Of a stretch of DNA of 64,000 bases, positions 1-8,917 are shown piece by piece. The position numbers and the translations under genes were made by a program. The notes under the pieces were generated by a model that saw only the letters and a list, made by a program, of their open reading frames with translations, did not search any database and was not told where the DNA came from. How positions within the stretch are numbered: the first letter of the stretch is position 1; every line of letters starts with the position of its first letter. Source of the DNA: Ferirhizobium litorale (lineage in GTDB: Bacteria; Pseudomonadota; Alphaproteobacteria; Rhizobiales; Rhizobiaceae); contig JALDYZ010000006.1 of NCBI GenBank assembly GCA_030028905.1, positions 1 to 64,000 of the forward strand. Reading direction: 5' to 3'.

Positions 1-54
1 CGCGAAGGCGGCCGTACCGTCGGCGCCGGCATCGTCGCCTCGATCGTCGAGTAA
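1..54 (+). CDS. tuf: Elongation factor Tu, C-terminal end (partial)
   Basis: The first 17 codons read REGGRTVGAGIVASIVE and then TAA. This matches the conserved C-terminus of EF-Tu domain 3, the GTPase that delivers aminoacyl-tRNA to the ribosome. The 5' part lies outside the window. Its place directly before rpsJ fits the usual str-S10 order. Identity rests on a short peptide plus context, but the peptide is very characteristic. Confidence 0.93.
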   Translation, partial: REGGRTVGAGIVASIVE

Positions 55-62
55 TGCGTAGC

Positions 63-83
63 GGGCGGCGAGGATCGCCGCCC
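63..83 (+). terminator. GC-rich hairpin after tuf
   Basis: A perfect 9-bp stem (63-71 with 75-83) closes on a 3-nt loop nine bases after the tuf stop codon. No T-run follows, so intrinsic termination is uncertain. It may instead protect the tuf mRNA 3' end. Confidence 0.5.
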
Positions 84-119
84 CATCGGTCGCGAGAAAA
101 ATTAGTCGGTCGCACGGCT

Positions 120-180
120 TGCCGAAGTGAAGAAAATAGTGCAAATGGCGCCCACGCGTGATTTGCACTGTGCTTCGGCA
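120..180. repeat. Nested inverted repeats in the tuf-rpsJ spacer
   Basis: An outer pair TGCCGAAG (120-127) / CTTCGGCA (173-180) encloses an inner pair AGTGCAAAT (138-146) / ATTTGCACT (161-169). Both arms are perfect, 8 and 9 bp, with an asymmetric internal loop and a 14-nt apical loop. It could be an RNA structure at the end of the tuf transcript or a protein-binding site for the S10 promoter region. Function unknown. Confidence 0.6.
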
Positions 181-224
181 TTGTGCGGTTGCCAATGAAC
201 AGGCCAGCCACGGCCGCTCAAATA

Positions 225-253
225 GGAGGGGGCAAGGGAAACCTTGTCCCTCC
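225..253 (+). promoter_or_regulatory. GNRA-capped leader hairpin before rpsJ
   Basis: Bases 225-237 pair with 242-253 (12 pairs including one G-U, with one bulged G), closed by a GAAA tetraloop. It lies about 100 bases before the rpsJ start, where an S10-operon leader would be. No T-run follows directly. A role in leader control (in Escherichia coli, L4 autoregulates the S10 operon through its leader) is inference; this structure is not recognisably the E. coli element. Confidence 0.55.
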
Positions 254-349
254 GATCTTTGAAAAATTAGCGGACTGGCTGAACGTTAATCGAAGTTCAA
301 TGTGTGTTTCGTAATCGAAGCCGCGGAAACTAGAACAAGGACATGTCGT

Positions 350-658
350 ATGAACGGCCAGAATATCCGCATCCGCCTCAAGGCGTTTGATCACCGGATC
401 CTCGATGCCTCCACGCGCGAAATCGTATCGACGGCCAAGCGCACCGGTGCGAGCGTTCGCGGCCCGGTACCGCTTCCGACCCGGATTGAAAAATTCACGG
501 TCAACCGGTCGCCTCACGTCGACAAGAAGAGCCGCGAACAGTTCGAGATGCGCACCCACAAGCGTCTTCTCGATATCGTAGACCCGACGCCGCAGACCGT
601 CGACGCGCTGATGAAGCTCGACCTCGCTGCCGGCGTAGACGTCGAAATCAAGCTTTAA
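350..658 (+). CDS. rpsJ: 30S ribosomal protein S10
   Basis: 102 aa starting [15 protein letters not shown], the standard S10 N-terminus and family length. S10 sits in the 30S head and also works with NusB in antitermination. The ATG at 350 is preceded by AAGGA with good spacing. An in-frame ATG at 302 would add 16 non-conserved residues and is rejected. First gene of the S10 cluster; a 159-base spacer with small hairpins, such as GGGGC-TTT-GCCCC at 778-790, separates it from rplC. Confidence 0.98.
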
Positions 659-817
659 GGTCCGGCGCAAGCCGAAATAACAAGGAAGGTACGTGGGGTT
701 GCGCCCAACGGCTTCCAGGAACGGGGGACCTGAAAATCCGCGAGGATTGTCAGGAAGCTCAAAACAAGAGGCGTGAAGGGGCTTTGCCCCGACAGGACTT
801 CTAAGAGGATTGAACCG

Positions 818-1513
818 ATGCGTTCAGGTGTGATTGCACAGAAGGTGGGAATGACCCGCGTCTACAACGACGCTGGTGAACATGTCCCGGTAACAGTATT
901 GCGCATGGATAGCTGCCAGGTGGTGGCCCAGCGTACAAAGGACAAGAATGGCTATACCGCAGTTCAGCTCGGTGCCGGCCATTCCAAGGTCAAGAACACG
1001 TCGAAGGCCATGCGTGGCCAGTTCGCCGCGGCCAGCGTTGAGCCGAAGGCGAAGCTCGTCGAGTTCCGCGTATCGGAAGAAAACCTGATCGACATCGGTA
1101 CCGAATTGACCGCTAACCATTTCGTCGCCGGCCAGCTGGTCGACGTCACCGGTACCACGATCGGTAAGGGTTTTGCCGGTGCGATGAAGCGCCACAATTT
1201 CGGTGGTCTTCGTGCAACTCACGGCGTGTCCGTATCGCATCGTTCGCATGGTTCGACCGGCTCCAACCAGGATCCGGGTCGCGTCTGGAAGGGCAAGCGC
1301 ATGGCTGGTCACATGGGCCAGACCCGCGTTACCACCCAGAACCTGGAAGTGGTTTCGACCGACGAAGACCGTGGCCTGATCCTCGTCAAGGGCGCAGTTC
1401 CCGGCTCCAAGGGTGCCTGGATCGTCGTTCGCGACGCCGTCAAGTCCGGCACTCCGGAAACCGCTCCTCGCCCGGCTGGCGTGCGTGCAGCATCGAATAA
1501 GGGAGCCGAATAA
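818..1513 (+). CDS. rplC: 50S ribosomal protein L3
   Basis: 231 aa beginning [16 protein letters not shown], the conserved L3 start. The tip-loop region with [14 protein letters not shown] and the glycine-rich stretch to [13 protein letters not shown] are present. L3 is an early 23S-binding assembly protein near the peptidyl-transferase centre. AGAGGA precedes the ATG at 818; an upstream in-frame ATG at 773 is not conserved sequence. The stop overlaps the rplD start as TAATG. Confidence 0.98.
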   Translation: MRSGVIAQKVGMTRVYNDAGEHVPVTVLRMDSCQVVAQRTKDKNGYTAVQLGAGHSKVKNTSKAMRGQFAAASVEPKAKLVEFRVSEENLIDIGTELTANHFVAGQLVDVTGTTIGKGFAGAMKRHNFGGLRATHGVSVSHRSHGSTGSNQDPGRVWKGKRMAGHMGQTRVTTQNLEVVSTDEDRGLILVKGAVPGSKGAWIVVRDAVKSGTPETAPRPAGVRAASNKGAE

Positions 1514-2133
1514 TGGATCTCATCGTCAAAACGCTTGAGGGCAAGGACGCCGGCAAGGTGTCGCTTTCGGATACCGTATTCGGACTGGAGCCCCGCCAAG
1601 ACATCCTCGCCCGTATGGTTCGCTGGCAGCTTGCCAAGAAGCAGCAGGGCACGCATCAGTCCAAGGGTCGCGCCGACGTTTCGCGCACCGGCGCCAAGAT
1701 GTACAAGCAGAAGGGTACGGGCCGCGCCCGCCATCACTCTGCACGTGCACCGCAGTTCCGCGGCGGTGGCAAGGCCCACGGTCCGGTTGCCCGCAGCCAC
1801 GAGCATGACCTTCCCAAGAAGGTACGCGCTCTGGCGCTGCGCCACGCACTCTCCGCCAAGCTGAAGGCTGACGAACTGATCGTCATCGACGCCCTGGTGG
1901 CTGCCGAAGCAAAGACCAAGAACCTTACCGGTTCGCTGGCTTCGCTCGGCCTGACCAACGCTCTCATCATCGGCGGTGCCGAGCTCGATAGCAACTTCGC
2001 GCTCGCAGCCAAGAACATCCCGAACATCGATGTTCTGCCGGTTCAGGGCATCAATGTTTACGACATTCTGCGTCGCGGCAAGCTCGTGCTTTCCAAGGCT
2101 GCAGTCGAAGCTCTGGAGGAGCGGTTCAAATGA
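1513..2133 (+). CDS. rplD: 50S ribosomal protein L4
   Basis: 206 aa, normal for L4. It contains the conserved [20 protein letters not shown] loop that extends into the exit tunnel. L4 binds 23S rRNA domain I. The start overlaps the rplC stop (TAATG) and the end overlaps rplW by four bases (ATGA), so these three genes are likely translationally coupled. In E. coli L4 is the autoregulator of this operon; that is not shown here. Confidence 0.98.
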   Translation: MDLIVKTLEGKDAGKVSLSDTVFGLEPRQDILARMVRWQLAKKQQGTHQSKGRADVSRTGAKMYKQKGTGRARHHSARAPQFRGGGKAHGPVARSHEHDLPKKVRALALRHALSAKLKADELIVIDALVAAEAKTKNLTGSLASLGLTNALIIGGAELDSNFALAAKNIPNIDVLPVQGINVYDILRRGKLVLSKAAVEALEERFK

Positions 2134-2423
2134 CGGATCTTCGCCACTATGATGTGATCGTCACCCCGTCGATCACCGAAAAGTCGACGCTGGTTTCCGA
2201 ACAGAACCAGGTTGTGTTCAACGTCGCCAAGGACGCTACCAAGCCGGAAATCAAGGCTGCGGTAGAGGCTCTCTTCGGCGTCAAGGTCAAGGCCGTGAAC
2301 ACGCTGCTCCGCAAGGGCAAGACCAAGCGCTTCCGCGGCATTGCGGGTCGGCAGAAGGACGTCAAGAAGGCAATCGTCACGCTCGTTGACGGTCAGTCGA
2401 TCGACGTCACCACCGGTCTCTGA
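2130..2423 (+). CDS. rplW: 50S ribosomal protein L23
   Basis: 97 aa beginning [19 protein letters not shown]. The TEKS motif and the C-terminal [13 protein letters not shown] strand are typical. L23 lies at the tunnel exit and docks trigger factor and SRP. It starts within the rplD stop (ATGA overlap) and is followed 11 bases later by rplB. Confidence 0.98.
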   Translation: MTDLRHYDVIVTPSITEKSTLVSEQNQVVFNVAKDATKPEIKAAVEALFGVKVKAVNTLLRKGKTKRFRGIAGRQKDVKKAIVTLVDGQSIDVTTGL

Positions 2424-2434
2424 GGTATAGAAAA

Positions 2435-3271
2435 ATGGCATTGAAAAGTTTCAATCCGACAACCCCGAGCCAGCGCCAGCTGGTCATTGTCGACCGGTCT
2501 TCGCTCTACAAGGGCAAGCCGGTCAAGGCTCTGACCCAGGGCCTGTCGTCGAAGGGTGGCCGCAACAACCTGGGCCGCATCACCGTTCGCTTCCAGGGTG
2601 GTGGTCACAAGCGTACGTATCGTCTCGTCGACTTCAAGCGTCGCAAGTTCGATATCGAAGGCACCGTCGCGCGTCTGGAATACGACCCCAACCGTACCGC
2701 CTTCATCGCGCTCATCTCCTACGCCGACGGCGAGCAGGCCTACATCCTGGCCCCGCAGCGTCTGGCGGCCGGTGACAAGGTCATCGCTTCGGAGAAGGCT
2801 GTCGACGTCAAGCCCGGCAACACCATGCCGCTGCAGTACATCCCGGTCGGCTCGATCGTACACAACGTCGAGATGAAGCCGGGCAAGGGCGGGCAGATCG
2901 CACGTTCGGCCGGTACCTACGTACAGCTCGTCGGCCGCGATCAGGGCATGGCGATCCTTCGCCTGAACTCTGGCGAACAGCGCCTGGTGCATGGCTCTTG
3001 CCTCGCAACCATCGGTGCTGTGTCGAACCCCGACCACGGCAACATCAATGACGGCAAGGCCGGTCGTTCTCGCTGGCGCGGCAAGCGCCCGCACGTTCGC
3101 GGCGTAGTCATGAACCCGGTCGACCACCCGCACGGCGGTGGTGAAGGCCGGACCTCGGGCGGTCGTCACCCGGTTACCCCGTGGGGTAAGCCGACCAAGG
3201 GCAAGCGCACGCGCTCGAACAAGGCGACCGACAAGTTCATCATGCGGTCGCGTCATCAGCGTAAGAAGTAA
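2435..3271 (+). CDS. rplB: 50S ribosomal protein L2
   Basis: 278 aa, full length. It has the [12 protein letters not shown]-terminal block (about 40-50) and the highly conserved [18 protein letters not shown] block (about 227-244), including the histidines linked to peptidyl-transferase function. The C-terminus is the usual basic tail. Spacing to rpsS is 15 bases. Confidence 0.98.
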   Translation: MALKSFNPTTPSQRQLVIVDRSSLYKGKPVKALTQGLSSKGGRNNLGRITVRFQGGGHKRTYRLVDFKRRKFDIEGTVARLEYDPNRTAFIALISYADGEQAYILAPQRLAAGDKVIASEKAVDVKPGNTMPLQYIPVGSIVHNVEMKPGKGGQIARSAGTYVQLVGRDQGMAILRLNSGEQRLVHGSCLATIGAVSNPDHGNINDGKAGRSRWRGKRPHVRGVVMNPVDHPHGGGEGRTSGGRHPVTPWGKPTKGKRTRSNKATDKFIMRSRHQRKK

Positions 3272-3286
3272 GAGAGGAAGTCTCAA

Positions 3287-3565
3287 GTGGCTCGTTCAGT
3301 ATGGAAAGGTCCGTTTGTTGACGGCTATCTTCTCAAGAAGGCTGAGAAGGTTCGTGAAGGCGGACGTAACGAAGTAATCAAGATGTGGAGCCGTCGCTCC
3401 ACCATCATGCCGCAGTTCGTCGGTCTCACCTTCGGCGTCTACAACGGCAACAAGCACGTTCCCGTTCAGGTTTCCGAAGAAATGGTCGGACACAAGTTCG
3501 GTGAATTCGCTCCGACCCGGACCTATTATGGTCATGGCGCGGACAAGAAAGCGAAGAGGAAGTAA
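3287..3565 (+). CDS. rpsS: 30S ribosomal protein S19
   Basis: 92 aa, starting at GTG ([16 protein letters not shown]), with the conserved TIMPQFVG and [12 protein letters not shown] segments. S19 is in the 30S head and contacts S13 and the A-site. GAGGAAG lies just upstream of the GTG. Only two bases separate it from rplV. Confidence 0.98.
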   Translation: MARSVWKGPFVDGYLLKKAEKVREGGRNEVIKMWSRRSTIMPQFVGLTFGVYNGNKHVPVQVSEEMVGHKFGEFAPTRTYYGHGADKKAKRK

Positions 3566-3567
3566 TT

Positions 3568-3957
3568 ATGGGCAAGGCAAAAGCCGAACGCCGGCTGAAG
3601 GATAACGAAGCGCAGGCAGTTGCGCGGACGATCCGCGTCAGCCCCCAGAAGCTCAACCTGGTTGCCGCGATGATCCGCGGCAAGAAGGTTGACCGCGCTC
3701 TCGCGGAACTGGAATTCTCCCGCAAGCGCATCGCAGGCACCGTCAGGAAGACGCTCGAATCTGCGATCGCCAACGCTGAAAACAACCATGATCTCGACGT
3801 TGACTCGCTGATCGTCGCCGAAGCCTATGTCGGCAAGTCGATCGTCATGAAGCGCTTCCACGCCCGTGGCCGTGGCCGTGCATCGCGCGTCGAAAAGCCG
3901 TTCTCGCACCTGACGATCGTCGTGCGCGAAGTTGAAGCCGCAGGGGAGGCCGCATAA
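3568..3957 (+). CDS. rplV: 50S ribosomal protein L22
   Basis: 129 aa with the beta-hairpin loop [20 protein letters not shown] that lines the exit tunnel and is the usual site of macrolide-resistance changes. Its length is normal; no insertion or deletion is visible in the loop. The stop overlaps the rpsC start (TAATG). Confidence 0.98.
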   Translation: MGKAKAERRLKDNEAQAVARTIRVSPQKLNLVAAMIRGKKVDRALAELEFSRKRIAGTVRKTLESAIANAENNHDLDVDSLIVAEAYVGKSIVMKRFHARGRGRASRVEKPFSHLTIVVREVEAAGEAA

Positions 3958-4676
3958 TGGGTCAGAAGATTAATCCGATCGGTTTCCGTCTTGGCATCAA
4001 CCGTACCTGGGATAGCCGCTGGTTTGCGGACAATGCCGAGTATGGCCAGCTTCTGCACGAAGACCTGAAAATCCGCACCTACCTGATGAACGAGCTCAAG
4101 CAGGCCGGCATCGCCAAGGTGGTCATCGAGCGTCCGCACAAGAAGTGCCGCGTCACGATCCACTCGGCTCGCCCGGGTCTCATCATCGGCAAGAAGGGCG
4201 CGGATATCGAGAAGCTCCGCAAGAAGCTGTCCGAGATGACGAACTCCGAAACGCACCTCAACATCGTCGAAGTGCGCAAACCGGAAATCGACGCGACACT
4301 GGTTGCCCAGTCAATCGCACAGCAGCTCGAGCGCCGCGTCGCGTTCCGTCGCGCCATGAAGCGTGCGGTTCAGTCGGCGATGCGTCTTGGCGCCGAAGGC
4401 ATCAAGATCACCTGCGCCGGTCGTCTCGGCGGTGCGGAAATCGCCCGTACGGAATGGTACCGCGAAGGTCGCGTTCCGCTTCACACGCTGCGTGCTGATA
4501 TCGATTACGGTACGGCCGAGGCAGAAACCGCTTTCGGTATCTGCGGCATCAAGGTCTGGATCTTCAAGGGTGAAATCCTTGAGCACGATCCGATGGCTTC
4601 GGAACGCCGTGCGCTCGAAGGTGACAGCCAGGGTCCCGCGAGCCGCGACAGAGACCGTCGCCGCGAAAACGCTTGA
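3957..4676 (+). CDS. rpsC: 30S ribosomal protein S3
   Basis: 239 aa beginning [15 protein letters not shown] type-2 KH domain is evident, with its GKKG loop at residues 78-81, followed by the C-terminal S3 domain and a charged tail. S3 forms part of the mRNA entry channel. It overlaps the rplV stop by one base, and a 36-base gap follows before rplP. Confidence 0.98.
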   Translation: MGQKINPIGFRLGINRTWDSRWFADNAEYGQLLHEDLKIRTYLMNELKQAGIAKVVIERPHKKCRVTIHSARPGLIIGKKGADIEKLRKKLSEMTNSETHLNIVEVRKPEIDATLVAQSIAQQLERRVAFRRAMKRAVQSAMRLGAEGIKITCAGRLGGAEIARTEWYREGRVPLHTLRADIDYGTAEAETAFGICGIKVWIFKGEILEHDPMASERRALEGDSQGPASRDRDRRRENA

Positions 4677-4712
4677 TAGCGCGCGTGGCAGATAAGTTCG
4701 GAGAATAAGAAA

Positions 4713-5126
4713 ATGTTGCAGCCAAAGCGTACGAAGTACCGCAAGCAATTCAAGGGCCGCATCAAGGGCGTTGCCAAGGGCGGTTTCGATCTTGCGTTCG
4801 GTGAGTTCGGCCTGAAAGCCCAGGAGCCAAACCGCGTCAACGCCCGCGAGATCGAGGCGGCCCGCCGCGCGATCACCCGCTACATGAAGCGCGCCGGCCG
4901 TGTTTGGATCCGCGTGTTCCCGGATGTTCCGGTTACCGCCAAGCCGACCGAAGTGCGTATGGGTAAGGGTAAGGGCTCCGTCGAGTACTGGGCATGCAAG
5001 GTCAAGCCCGGCCGCATGATGTTCGAGATCGATGGCGTCAGCGAGGAAATCGCTCGTGAGGCCCTGCGCCTCGGCGCTGCCAAGCTCTCGGTCAAGACGC
5101 GCTTCATTCAGCGCATTGCAGAGTAA
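4713..5126 (+). CDS. rplP: 50S ribosomal protein L16
   Basis: 137 aa beginning [16 protein letters not shown], with the conserved [13 protein letters not shown] and [11 protein letters not shown] blocks. L16 binds near the A-site tRNA elbow and is needed late in 50S assembly. Eleven bases separate it from rpmC. Confidence 0.98.
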   Translation: MLQPKRTKYRKQFKGRIKGVAKGGFDLAFGEFGLKAQEPNRVNAREIEAARRAITRYMKRAGRVWIRVFPDVPVTAKPTEVRMGKGKGSVEYWACKVKPGRMMFEIDGVSEEIAREALRLGAAKLSVKTRFIQRIAE

Positions 5127-5137
5127 GGATTGAGCCC

Positions 5138-5338
5138 ATGAAAGCCGCAGACGTTCGCGCCATGAGCGCCGATCAACTCAAGGATGAGCTTGCCAAGCTG
5201 AAGAAGGAGCAGTTCAACCTGCGCTTCCAGAAGGCGACCGGCCAGCTCGAGAAGTCTTCCCGCGTCAACGAAGTCCGCAAGGATATCGCCCGCGTGAAAA
5301 CCATTGCCCGCCAGAAGGCGGCAGAAGCAAAGGCTTAA
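5138..5338 (+). CDS. rpmC: 50S ribosomal protein L29
   Basis: 66 aa, nearly all helical, with the [17 protein letters not shown] core and a C-terminal [11 protein letters not shown] segment typical of L29, which sits beside L23 at the tunnel exit. Spacing to rpsQ is 12 bases. Confidence 0.97.
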   Translation: MKAADVRAMSADQLKDELAKLKKEQFNLRFQKATGQLEKSSRVNEVRKDIARVKTIARQKAAEAKA

Positions 5339-5350
5339 AGGACACATAAT

Positions 5351-5587
5351 ATGCCGAAACGCATTCTGCAGGGCGTCGTGGTCAGCGACAAGAACGACAA
5401 GACGGTCGTGGTACGGGTTGAGCGTCGCTTCGCTCACCCGCTGCTCCAGAAGACTGTCCGTCGTTCCAAGAAGTACAAGGCACACGACGAGCAAAATCAG
5501 TACAAGATTGGTGATGTTGTTTCCATCGAGGAATGCGCACCGATCTCCAAGGACAAGCGCTGGACGGTGGTTTCCGCCCAGGCTTAA
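5351..5587 (+). CDS. rpsQ: 30S ribosomal protein S17
   Basis: 78 aa beginning [21 protein letters not shown] with the [12 protein letters not shown] motif, an OB-fold protein that binds 16S rRNA early in assembly. It is the last gene before a 245-base break in the cluster that carries an inverted repeat and a strong terminator-like hairpin. Confidence 0.98.
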   Translation: MPKRILQGVVVSDKNDKTVVVRVERRFAHPLLQKTVRRSKKYKAHDEQNQYKIGDVVSIEECAPISKDKRWTVVSAQA

Positions 5588-5595
5588 TGCATCAC

Positions 5596-5628
5596 TTTTC
5601 GCGCGAGGGCTTGCTCTTTGCGCGAAAA
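5596..5628 (+). repeat. 9-bp inverted repeat just after rpsQ
   Basis: TTTTCGCGC (5596-5604) and GCGCGAAAA (5620-5628) are perfect complements with a 15-nt loop, eight bases after the rpsQ stop. No T-run follows. It could be an RNase-protecting 3' stem of the upstream transcript. Confidence 0.5.
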
Positions 5629-5645
5629 TCTGTATGAAGCAGCGC

Positions 5646-5673
5646 AAGGACGCTCGGAATCGAGCGTTCTTTT
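5646..5673 (+). terminator. Rho-independent-type terminator between rpsQ and rplN
   Basis: An 11-bp stem (5646-5656 with 5661-5671, one G-U pair), GAAT loop and a T-rich tail (TTCTTTTGCTTT) form a near-textbook intrinsic terminator inside what is normally one continuous S10-spc operon. It suggests either a separate promoter for rplN onward or attenuation at this point. Confidence 0.75.
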
Positions 5674-5792
5674 GCTTTGAGCGCAGGGAAGGTCCCGGGT
5701 TTCGCCAGTCGGAGCTCTCGAGGAAACCACCTTGGCAAGACCCGTCCCGCGCAAAAGACAAAGATTCTCATAAGCTGGAACAGGGGGCAGCC

Positions 5793-5831
5793 ATGCCCAA
5801 CCGGTCCGGTCACAACAAGAAGGCGACCTGA
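5793..5831 (+). CDS. Possible 12-codon leader peptide before rplN
   Basis: An ATG preceded by a strong purine-rich site (CAGGGGGCAGCC) opens a reading frame [12 protein letters not shown] and stops with TGA one base before the rplN ATG. The lysine-rich product and tight junction (TGACATG) suggest translational coupling to rplN rather than a functional protein. It lies downstream of the rpsQ/rplN terminator. No conservation data are available here. Confidence 0.4.
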   Translation: MPNRSGHNKKAT

Positions 5832-5832
5832 C

Positions 5833-6201
5833 ATGATTCAGATGCAAACAAACCTCGACGTGGCGGATAATTCCGGCGCACGTCGTGTCATGTGCATCAA
5901 GGTGCTGGGCGGCTCCAAGCGCAAGTACGCTTCGATCGGCGACGTTATCGTCGTTTCGATCAAGGAAGCGATTCCGCGCGGCCGCGTCAAAAAGGGTGAC
6001 GTGATGAAGGCGGTTGTGGTGCGTACCGCCAAGGACATCCGTCGTGCGGATGGTAGCGTCATCCGTTTCGATAACAACGCTGCAGTTCTTATCGACAACA
6101 AGAAAGAGCCGATCGGCACCCGTATCTTCGGACCGGTTCCGCGCGAACTCCGCGCCAAGAACCACATGAAGATCATCTCGCTGGCTCCGGAAGTACTGTA
6201 A
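5833..6201 (+). CDS. rplN: 50S ribosomal protein L14
   Basis: 122 aa beginning [19 protein letters not shown], exact family length, with the conserved [14 protein letters not shown] and [13 protein letters not shown] blocks. L14 forms inter-subunit bridges with 16S rRNA. It begins the spc part of the cluster after a 245-base gap, with a tiny reading frame ending one base before its ATG. Confidence 0.98.
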   Translation: MIQMQTNLDVADNSGARRVMCIKVLGGSKRKYASIGDVIVVSIKEAIPRGRVKKGDVMKAVVVRTAKDIRRADGSVIRFDNNAAVLIDNKKEPIGTRIFGPVPRELRAKNHMKIISLAPEVL

Positions 6202-6213
6202 GGAGCAATGGCG

Positions 6214-6525
6214 ATGCAAAAGATCCGTAAGGGCGACAAGGTCGTCGTATTGACCGGTAAGGACAAGGGCCGCACCGGTGAAGTCATGCAAGTGATGCCG
6301 AAGGAAGACCGCGCGGTCGTTCGTGGTGTAAACGTCGTCAAGCGCCATCAGCGCCAGACGCAGAACCAGGAAGCCGGCATCATCAGCAAGGAAGCCTCGA
6401 TCCACCTGTCCAACCTCGCGATCGCCGACCCCAAGGACGGCAAGCCGACCCGCGTCGGTTTCAAGATCGAAGGCGACAAGAAGGTGCGTGTGGCAAAGCG
6501 TTCGGGAGTTTCGATCGATGGCTGA
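6214..6525 (+). CDS. rplX: 50S ribosomal protein L24
   Basis: 103 aa beginning [22 protein letters not shown], a KOW-type RNA-binding motif. L24 is an assembly initiator that binds the 5' end of 23S rRNA. Two in-frame ATGs exist (6208 and 6214). The AGGAG at 6201-6205 is only 2 bases from the first but 8 from the second, so 6214 is preferred. It overlaps the rplE start by eight bases. Confidence 0.96.
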   Translation: MQKIRKGDKVVVLTGKDKGRTGEVMQVMPKEDRAVVRGVNVVKRHQRQTQNQEAGIISKEASIHLSNLAIADPKDGKPTRVGFKIEGDKKVRVAKRSGVSIDG

Positions 6526-7075
6526 AGCTAAGTACGAGCCGCGGCTCAAGAAGGAATACTTCGGCCGCATCCGCAAGGCGTTGCAGGAGAAGTTCTCCTA
6601 CGAAAACGAAATGATGATCCCGAAGCTCGAGAAGATCGTGATCAACATGGGTGTTGGCGAAGCTGTCGGCGATTCGAAGAAGCCGACCGTTGCTGCCGCC
6701 GACCTCGCCGCGATTGCTGGTCAGAAGCCGGTAATCACGAAGGCAAGGAATTCCATCGCAGGCTTCAAGGTCCGCGAAGGCATGCCGATCGGCGCAAAGG
6801 TAACCCTTCGCGGCGCCCGGATGTACGAATTCCTGGATCGTTTCGTTAACATCGCACTTCCGCGTGTTCGCGACTTCCGCGGTCTGAACCCGAAGTCCTT
6901 CGATGGTCGTGGCAACTTCGCCATGGGCATCAAGGAGCACATTGTGTTCCCAGAAATCAACTACGACAAGGTTGATCAGATGTGGGGCATGGACATCATC
7001 GTTTGCACGACGGCAAACACGGACGACGAAGCGCGGGCTCTGCTGACAGAGTTCAACTTCCCGTTCCGTCAGTAA
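6518..7075 (+). CDS. rplE: 50S ribosomal protein L5
   Basis: 185 aa beginning [15 protein letters not shown] with the [17 protein letters not shown] core and the FNFPF C-terminus of L5, which binds 5S rRNA. It starts inside the end of rplX (8-base overlap). An in-frame upstream start at 6488 lies in the rplX coding sequence and adds no conserved residues. Confidence 0.98.
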   Translation: MAEAKYEPRLKKEYFGRIRKALQEKFSYENEMMIPKLEKIVINMGVGEAVGDSKKPTVAAADLAAIAGQKPVITKARNSIAGFKVREGMPIGAKVTLRGARMYEFLDRFVNIALPRVRDFRGLNPKSFDGRGNFAMGIKEHIVFPEINYDKVDQMWGMDIIVCTTANTDDEARALLTEFNFPFRQ

Positions 7076-7108
7076 CCGTAACGACGAGCGTAGAAAAGGA
7101 ACTCCGAT

Positions 7109-7414
7109 ATGGCGAAAACAAGCGCAGTTGAAAAGAACAAGCGCCGCCGCAAAACGGTTGCCCAGAGCGCTGCGAAGCGCGCCGCCCTCAAGGCAATCAT
7201 CATGAACCAGGCACTCTCGATCGAGGATCGGTTCAAGGCAACCCTGAAGCTGGCTTCCCTGCCGCGTGATGGATCGAAGACCCGCGTCCGCAACCGTTGC
7301 GAAGTAACGGGCCGCCCGCGTGCATTTTATCGCAAGCTTCGTATGTCGCGTATTGCTTTGCGCGAACTGGGCAATTCCGGCCGCGTGCCGGGCATTGTCA
7401 AGTCGAGCTGGTAA
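7109..7414 (+). CDS. rpsN: 30S ribosomal protein S14 (zinc-free long form)
   Basis: 101 aa with the C-terminal [25 protein letters not shown] block. Only one cysteine is present, so this is the long form without the CxxC...CxxC zinc ribbon found in short S14 paralogues. S14 acts in the 30S head with S3 and S10. GAAAAGGAAC provides the ribosome binding site. Confidence 0.98.
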   Translation: MAKTSAVEKNKRRRKTVAQSAAKRAALKAIIMNQALSIEDRFKATLKLASLPRDGSKTRVRNRCEVTGRPRAFYRKLRMSRIALRELGNSGRVPGIVKSSW

Positions 7415-7426
7415 GGAGACGGGTAT

Positions 7427-7825
7427 ATGACTATGACAGATCCTTTGGGCGATATGCTCACCCGTATCCGCAATGGCGCTGCTCGCCGCAAGTCCAGCGT
7501 TTCGACGCCGGCCTCGAAGCTTCGCGCACGCGTCCTCGATGTCCTTCAGTCTGAAGGCTACATTCGTGGCTACAACCAGGTCGATTTCGGCAATGGCAAG
7601 TCCGAACTGCAGATCGAGCTGAAGTACTACGAAGGTGCTTCGGTCATCCGCGAGATCGGCCGAGTATCCAAGCCGGGCCGCCGGGTTTATGTCTCGGTTA
7701 AGTCCATTCCGCAGGTTGCGAACGGTCTCGGCATCACCATCCTTTCGACTCCGAAGGGCGTGATGGCCGATCACCAGGCTCGCGAACAGAACGTTGGCGG
7801 CGAGGTTCTTTGCTCTGTCTTCTAA
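7427..7825 (+). CDS. rpsH: 30S ribosomal protein S8
   Basis: 132 aa, [17 protein letters not shown]..., ending LCSVF, with the [21 protein letters not shown]-terminal motif. AAGGAG lies eight bases before the ATG at 7427, favouring it over the second ATG at 7433. In E. coli S8 is the translational repressor of the spc operon; not testable from this sequence alone. Confidence 0.98.
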   Translation: MTMTDPLGDMLTRIRNGAARRKSSVSTPASKLRARVLDVLQSEGYIRGYNQVDFGNGKSELQIELKYYEGASVIREIGRVSKPGRRVYVSVKSIPQVANGLGITILSTPKGVMADHQAREQNVGGEVLCSVF

Positions 7826-7867
7826 GACAGGGCAGGGATCTCCATAGCGAACAGACAGGATTGAAAA

Positions 7868-8401
7868 ATGTCTCGTATCGGTAAAAAGCCCGTTCCGGTT
7901 CCTGCAGGAGTTACGGCCAATATTGATGGCCAGAAAGTCACTGCCAAGGGCCCCAAGGGCGAACTGGTCTTCGTTGCTAACGACGAAGTCCAGGTGAAGC
8001 TGGAAGACAACGCCGTTGTTGTTTCTCCGGTCAACGATTCCAAGGATGCTCGTTCGAAGTGGGGCATGTCCCGCACGATGATCGAAGGCATCTTCAAGGG
8101 CGTCAAGGACGGTTTCGAACGCAAGCTCGAAATCAACGGCGTCGGCTACCGTGCCTCCATGCAGGGCAAGAACCTGCAGCTGGCTCTCGGATTCAGCCAC
8201 GACGTAGTCTACGAGCCGCCGGTTGGCATCACCATTGCCGTGCCGAAGCCGACGGAAATCATCGTCACCGGCATCAGCAAGCAGCAGGTTGGCCAGGTCG
8301 CGGCCGAAATCCGCGAATACCGCGGCCCCGAACCCTACAAGGGCAAGGGCGTCAAGTATGCCGAAGAGCGGATTGTCCGCAAAGAAGGCAAGAAGAAGTA
8401 A
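7868..8401 (+). CDS. rplF: 50S ribosomal protein L6
   Basis: 177 aa beginning [15 protein letters not shown] with two L6-type repeats and the C-terminal [18 protein letters not shown] signature. L6 binds 23S rRNA helix 97 near the sarcin-ricin loop. Followed 12 bases later by rplR. Confidence 0.98.
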   Translation: MSRIGKKPVPVPAGVTANIDGQKVTAKGPKGELVFVANDEVQVKLEDNAVVVSPVNDSKDARSKWGMSRTMIEGIFKGVKDGFERKLEINGVGYRASMQGKNLQLALGFSHDVVYEPPVGITIAVPKPTEIIVTGISKQQVGQVAAEIREYRGPEPYKGKGVKYAEERIVRKEGKKK

Positions 8402-8413
8402 GGATCACGCGAA

Positions 8414-8776
8414 ATGGCTAGCAGGAAAGAAGCACTTGCACGTCGTGCGAACCGCGTGCGCCGTCAAATCAAGGCGGTCGCCAACGGCCGTCCGCGCCTG
8501 TCGGTTCATCGCTCGTCGAAGAACATCTACGTACAGGTTATCGACGATGTGGCTGGTCGGACGCTCGCGTCCGCTTCCACTCTCGACACCGATCTTCGTT
8601 CGTCGCTGAAGACGGGCGCCGACAAGGCTGCTGCCGCAGCGGTCGGCAAGCTCGTTGCAGAGCGTGCGATCAAGGCCGGCGTCAAGGAAGTCGTATTCGA
8701 CCGTGGCGCGTTTATTTACCACGGCCGTATCCAGGCACTGGCAGAAGCAGCCCGCGAAGGCGGTCTGTCCTTCTGA
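8414..8776 (+). CDS. rplR: 50S ribosomal protein L18
   Basis: 120 aa with the RRVRRQIK-type basic N-terminus, [16 protein letters not shown] and the [26 protein letters not shown]-terminal region that binds 5S rRNA. A 141-base spacer with a strong hairpin separates it from rpsE. Confidence 0.98.
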   Translation: MASRKEALARRANRVRRQIKAVANGRPRLSVHRSSKNIYVQVIDDVAGRTLASASTLDTDLRSSLKTGADKAAAAAVGKLVAERAIKAGVKEVVFDRGAFIYHGRIQALAEAAREGGLSF

Positions 8777-8785
8777 TCAATTTGG

Positions 8786-8807
8786 GCCCGAATGCTTGCA
8801 TTCGGGC
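8786..8807 (+). terminator. Hairpin between rplR and rpsE
   Basis: GCCCGAATG (8786-8794) pairs perfectly with CATTCGGGC (8799-8807) around a 4-base loop. There is no T-run directly after. It may be a processing or pausing signal inside the spc cluster rather than a full stop. Confidence 0.5.
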
Positions 8808-8917
8808 TCGAAATCAGGCAAATGCCCATCGCCGGACTACACTGTACCGTAATGGGGCCAGTGTGGTCCTTATTTTAGTTTGCCGTTCGAACCCGGAAAA
8901 GAAAAAGGAAAAGGACA

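Noticed and set aside
302-349. Upstream in-frame start for rpsJ
   Set aside because: It adds 16 residues that do not belong to S10, while ATG 350 has AAGGA and the conserved N-terminus.
6461-8200. Long antisense frame of 579 codons over L24-L6
   Set aside because: It runs opposite to conserved ribosomal genes in GC-rich sequence. It has no ribosome binding site and no recognisable protein content.
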